The notes under the pieces: generated by a model
What the model saw: the letters and a program-made list of their open reading frames with translations, nothing else
What the model was told of the DNA's origin: nothing
Database searches by the model: none
Position numbers and translations under genes: made by a program
NCBI GenBank assembly: GCA_023411215.1
Contig: JAEYOY010000010.1
Span: forward strand, 14,088 to 78,087
Origin: Bacillota bacterium
Lineage (GTDB): Bacteria > Bacillota > Clostridia > Lachnospirales > Lachnospiraceae
Direction: 5' to 3'
Length of the DNA stretch: 64,000 bases
In this document: positions 60,773 through 64,000 of the stretch, piece after piece
Layout of the letters: every line of letters starts with the position of its first letter
Position numbering within the stretch: position 1 is the stretch's first letter

Positions 60773-61792
60773 ATGAAATCATTATTTAGCACTTATAAAA
60801 TAAAGAATATGGAATTAAAGAATAGAATTGTTATGGCGCCTATGTGTATGTTTTGTGCGGATAATGACGGAAATCCAAATGATTTCCATTTTATACATTA
60901 TACGAGCAGGGCAGTTGGCCAGACTGGATTAATAATACTTGAAGCGACAGGGGTAGAGAGCAGGGGGCGCATTTCAGACCGGGATCTCGGACTTTGGAAG
61001 GATGATCAGATTGCAGGACTGAAAAGGATTGTGGACGCTTGTCATGTATACGGTGCCAAGGTGGGAATTCAATTAGCCCACGCGGGAAGAAAATCAGAGG
61101 TTATGGCTGAGCAAAATATAGCACCCAGTCCGATCGCCTTCAGTGAGAGATACCGAACACCTACCGAGATGACAAAGGATGATATCAGCCAAGTGATAGC
61201 CGCCTTCAGGGAAGCTGCAAGGAGAGCGGAATTAGCGGGATTCGATGTGATTGAACTTCATGGTGCACATGGATATCTGATCAGTGAATTCTTATCTCCA
61301 TTGACGAATATGCGAGTAGATGAATACGGCGGTAATGAAGAGAATCGTTCCAGATTCTTAAAAGAGGTTCTTCAGGAAGTGAGCACCGTATGGCCCAAAG
61401 AAAAGCCAATCATCGTAAGAGTATCGGCAGAAGATTTTAGTGAGGGAGGGAACCATGATCATCTTGTTTCAAATATACTAAAGCTTGTTAAAAGTGAGAA
61501 CATTGATCTGGTTAATGTGAGCTCCGGAGGTGTTGTAAATGTGAGCGTGAATGCTTATCCTGGTTATCAGGTAGGATATGCAGAGACAATAAAAAAAGAA
61601 ACAGGACTTCCTGTTATCGCAGGAGGATTAATAACATCACCACTTATGGCTGAGGAAATCCTTGAGAAGGAAGCTGCAGATCTGATTTTCTTAGGGAGAG
61701 AATTATTACGGGATCCCTATTGGCCGCTTCATGCAGCCAAAGAGTTAAAAGAAGAAATAAAGTGGCCGACGCAATATGAACGATCAAAATAA
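60773..61792 (+). CDS. namA: NADPH dehydrogenase NamA-like (Old Yellow Enzyme family)
   Basis: A 339-residue flavin TIM barrel of the OYE/YqjM class: NRIVMAPMCMFCADNDGNP at the N-terminus with the Cys seen in YqjM-type OYEs, QLAHAGRKSE, VIELHGAHGYLISEFLSPL and the FMN phosphate-binding VIAGGLI plus FLGRELLRDP. It reduces activated C=C double bonds with NADPH. The start at 60773 follows ATGGAGGA. It stands alone and is followed by a hairpin repeat. Confidence 0.9.
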   Translation: MKSLFSTYKIKNMELKNRIVMAPMCMFCADNDGNPNDFHFIHYTSRAVGQTGLIILEATGVESRGRISDRDLGLWKDDQIAGLKRIVDACHVYGAKVGIQLAHAGRKSEVMAEQNIAPSPIAFSERYRTPTEMTKDDISQVIAAFREAARRAELAGFDVIELHGAHGYLISEFLSPLTNMRVDEYGGNEENRSRFLKEVLQEVSTVWPKEKPIIVRVSAEDFSEGGNHDHLVSNILKLVKSENIDLVNVSSGGVVNVSVNAYPGYQVGYAETIKKETGLPVIAGGLITSPLMAEEILEKEAADLIFLGRELLRDPYWPLHAAKELKEEIKWPTQYERSK

Positions 61793-61897
61793 GAATGCAA
61801 TCGTAGAGTATATTACAACGATTGAAAGCACGTTTCTCAGATTTTCAAATGTCATGAATTGATGAAAGCGTAGGCTTCAAACGAGTAATGTATTATA

Positions 61898-61964
61898 GCG
61901 AAGGAACGGACTACATGTGTCCCATACTGACTGTATAAGGGATGCGTGTGGTCCGTTCTTTCGC
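61898..61964. repeat. Intergenic hairpin repeat (family R1, copy d), convergent terminator position
   Basis: A 14-bp stem (GCGAAGGAACGGAC with its complement, one G-U pair) encloses 39 bases including TGTATAAGGGATGCGTGTGG. This core agrees with copy c at 15 of 20 positions and all five differences are transitions. It lies between namA and the convergent lipoprotein gene. Confidence 0.6.
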
Positions 61965-62010
61965 CATTAAAATTAATCTTATGAAATTACTTCTTTATTT
62001 ATATAGCTAA

Positions 62011-62889
62011 TTATCGTTTTGTTAATGTATACAGAGCATAGGAGGACATATTCACCATCTGATAGCCTTCCTCATCATTTTTCTCAAAGGAAATAATATA
62101 ATCCATCTTGTAGGTATTCATTTCTTCTTCTGATCCATTCACCTTAAGGCCTTCCGGAAATAGGACTAGATAAATACCGTCTCCTTCTTTCAGGCTCATG
62201 ACAGCATTCTCTATATCACAGCCATAGGTGCCGTAATGCATGTTGTTTTTGTCCTTTGTGGCGTCCTTATACCACTCATAGGTTCCGTCCTCTTTTAGCA
62301 CCAAGTAACCACTACCAGCGACATCCCATTCGCCTACCAGAAACGCATGAGCCTTTGCTTCATTCACATCATTTGTTACATCCGTTACCTTGATATCGGA
62401 TATTATTTTTAGGGCATCCTCATAACCGGCTTCATAATTATTATCTGTAGAGGAATAGGAGATGGAAGCAGCATTGTAATATTTACCATAGTAGCGTTGA
62501 TAAACCTTACGGACGGTACTGCCTTCCTTGAAGCTATATCCATATTCATACCAGGAGGTACCGTTTACATCGATTTTTGTCGGTTTCAGAAAGACCTCAT
62601 AATCTTCCTTCGTAGAGACCATAGTCTCAAAAAAACGAATCATATCCATCGGATGCTGATAAGTGCTTTCCTGTGAAACATAAATACTAACCGTATTTCC
62701 TTTGTCATCCTTAAATTCAAGGGGGGCCGTTTCATCGGTACTTTTATTATAGTCCCAGAGCTTTGCATTGTATTGAAAAGCAAGATTTCCTATAGTGACC
62801 GGTTGAAAGTCTTCTTTTTTACTGCTACAGCCGGTTAAAAGTAAGAGAATGGCTAAAATAATGATAATAGCTGGGGTTCCTTTTTTCAT
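62011..62889 (-). CDS. Lipoprotein of unknown function
   Basis: A 292-residue lipoprotein with a signal peptide and lipobox ending at Cys21 (LLLTGC). The mature part starts with a PsbP/DUF-like fold (VTIGNLAFQYNAKLWDYN, DDKGNTVSIYVSQES) and ends with a lipocalin-like second part (FLVGEWDVAGSGYLVLKEDG). I do not recognise a named family. ATG at 62889 is preferred over the upstream 62931 because GGAAG lies just before it and the result is a proper signal peptide. Confidence 0.7.
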   Translation of the reverse strand: MKKGTPAIIIILAILLLLTGCSSKKEDFQPVTIGNLAFQYNAKLWDYNKSTDETAPLEFKDDKGNTVSIYVSQESTYQHPMDMIRFFETMVSTKEDYEVFLKPTKIDVNGTSWYEYGYSFKEGSTVRKVYQRYYGKYYNAASISYSSTDNNYEAGYEDALKIISDIKVTDVTNDVNEAKAHAFLVGEWDVAGSGYLVLKEDGTYEWYKDATKDKNNMHYGTYGCDIENAVMSLKEGDGIYLVLFPEGLKVNGSEEEMNTYKMDYIISFEKNDEEGYQMVNMSSYALYTLTKR

Positions 62890-62988
62890 CGTATGCTTCC
62901 TTCGCTTTCTAATCCTTGGCATTTTTATCACGCTGACTTTTATTATATGAGTAATGTGAACCGGTTCGGTAGACCTTCATTCATGATT

Positions 62989-63017
62989 CATAAAAGTTAG
63001 CGGAGCTGACTTTTATG
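62989..63017 (-). terminator. Terminator after the MFS gene
   Basis: A 13-bp stem with one G-U pair (CATAAAAGTTAGC and partner) 80 bp beyond the MFS stop on the minus strand. Confidence 0.55.
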
Positions 63018-63099
63018 AATATGTTACACCCGATTTCAGAAAAACACAAGGAAAAGTCTACTTGATATGGCAGAATAAGGAAGAAGATACTGTTAATGC

Positions 63100-63999
63100 T
63101 TACTTTAATTCCTTTGTGAACGTTGATCCGTATTTCAGAAGGATTATAACTGGAGATAATATGAGAGCAGCTACAACGATCGCCGTGGAAACAGAGGTCT
63201 TCAAAGCAATCAGTCCTATAATAGGTCCTCCAATGATTTGACCCAATGCGTCCATCTGTCCATACGTTGAGATTACGGTAGCTCTTACTTCCGATTTTAT
63301 GTTTTTGTTTCTCCAAGCTCTATAGATTGGTCCATTCGCGGTTCTTAGGGTATTGAAAAGAAGATATGATGTTAAGGCCAATGAGAATTTTCCGGATAGG
63401 CCGAAGATGATCATGGATACTACCTTGAATACATTGATTAATGTCAATATCCAGACACGGTCCAAATCCCCCGACCTCTTCATTCTTCTCTTGATATATT
63501 CTACAGATACTATGCTAAGTAGCATCGCAGTTCCCTCAATAATTCCAATCCAAACAACAGGCTTAATATTTATCATATCTGGAAAGTTTGTTTCTGTTAA
63601 AAAGTGTGACGTCCATAGTCTATCAATACCTTCACTGTACAGACCGTAGAGTAAAGAGATAGCCATCATTAATAATAATATGGATTTTCCTTTTATAAAT
63701 TTAATTCCTTCAACAAAGGTATACACCATTTGCTGCCAGGAATTTCTGTCCTCGGCAGGAGCAGGAGTAAAATTGGTCTCCTTCATAAGAAATATTAATA
63801 ACACAGAAAGTGCTATAAACAAAATTCCACCTATTATTATTGGGAGGTTTACCATAATGAAACCTATCATGGTGCTGCAGATTATTCCTACAAAGGAGAA
63901 TATTTGGCCAACTTGAGTTCCTTTTAGATAGATCGTATCCAAGCCTTTCCCATCAAGTTCGTCTGCGATCCATGCATCTTCCGCTCCGCTTGTAAAGGT
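63100..63999 (-). CDS. MFS transporter, N-terminus outside window
   Basis: A membrane protein with seven or so helices in view; the frame is open to the right edge, where GAEDAWIADEL precedes the apparent TTG start at 63942. The first in-window residues are the MFS segment after helix 3 and the rest covers the middle loop (NRIDRLW-type in DRLWTSHFLTETNFPD) and helices 7-12. It is a drug- or solute-efflux type MFS protein; no substrate can be named. The true N-terminus lies beyond base 64000. Confidence 0.82.
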   Translation of the reverse strand, partial: TFTSGAEDAWIADELDGKGLDTIYLKGTQVGQIFSFVGIICSTMIGFIMVNLPIIIGGILFIALSVLLIFLMKETNFTPAPAEDRNSWQQMVYTFVEGIKFIKGKSILLLMMAISLLYGLYSEGIDRLWTSHFLTETNFPDMINIKPVVWIGIIEGTAMLLSIVSVEYIKRRMKRSGDLDRVWILTLINVFKVVSMIIFGLSGKFSLALTSYLLFNTLRTANGPIYRAWRNKNIKSEVRATVISTYGQMDALGQIIGGPIIGLIALKTSVSTAIVVAALILSPVIILLKYGSTFTKELK

Positions 64000-64000
64000 G

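Noticed and set aside
62981..63316. 111-codon minus-strand frame beside the MFS gene
   Set aside because: It overlaps the MFS end in another frame and has no domain. The plus-strand reading at about 62990-63100 looks protein-like but has no start and would run antisense into the MFS gene.

Overview
The window is 64 kb of an AT-rich, low-GC Gram-positive chromosome. Strong AGGAGG-type ribosome binding sites in front of ATG, GTG and TTG starts, spore-type LysM/GH18 and Csp-like proteases, YesM/YesN-type sugar signalling, several glycan-transport and xylan-degrading genes and an Old Yellow Enzyme suggest an anaerobic, plant-polysaccharide-degrading, spore-forming clostridium, most like Lachnospiraceae (Anaerocolumna/Lachnoclostridium type). 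This placement is an inference from gene content. I saw no rRNA, tRNA, CRISPR array, transposase or prophage gene.

Layout. 1-3.1 kb: a LysM/GH18-like protein cut by the left edge, then a Csp-like subtilase. 3.2-7.7 kb: a MacB-type ATPase and a FtsX-type permease, a regulator with two MerR domains, and a cupin. 8-21.6 kb: a glycan/oligopeptide uptake region with a YesM/YesN two-component system, a membrane-anchored binding protein, a complete Opp/Dpp-type ABC transporter (binding protein, two permeases, two ATPases), a sugar isomerase/epimerase-like TIM barrel and an orphan sugar-binding lipoprotein. 21.9-26.8 kb: flavodoxin, an AraC-VOC fusion, a large glutaminase-A-like protein, gene remnants and two DUF1801 proteins. 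27-31.5 kb: a ferredoxin-like membrane protein and a split SsuABC-type transporter whose binding protein and a polysaccharide deacetylase lie on the opposite strand. 31.8-34.4 kb: divergent GH43 and GH10 xylan enzymes.

34.5-43.2 kb is a compact surface-polysaccharide cluster: a Wzy-like polymerase/ligase fused to a deacetylase, two glycosyltransferases, a Wzx flippase, an initiating sugar-phosphate transferase and a CelD/FemAB-type acyltransferase. 43.3-45.6 kb is a two-gene family 2A encapsulin operon: a shell protein overlapping its likely cargo, a SufS-type cysteine desulfurase. 46-55.6 kb holds a SRPBCC protein with a possible leader peptide, a stand-alone rsmH, a Fur-box-preceded siderophore/iron ABC operon, a membrane metallophosphoesterase, an RsuA-type pseudouridine synthase, a radical SAM protein and a YehS-like protein. 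55.7-64 kb holds an HD hydrolase, a TetM/EF-G-like GTPase fused to a YacP/Rae1-like ribonuclease, a glutaredoxin-like protein, an LDH-family dehydrogenase, a NamA-type reductase, a lipoprotein and an MFS transporter cut by the right edge.

The most interesting items are the GTPase-NYN nuclease fusion (56.3-59.1 kb), the encapsulin/cysteine desulfurase nanocompartment (43.3-45.6 kb), the Wzy-CE4 fusion (34.6-36.7 kb), and a family of intergenic hairpin repeats that share a core while their arms vary.
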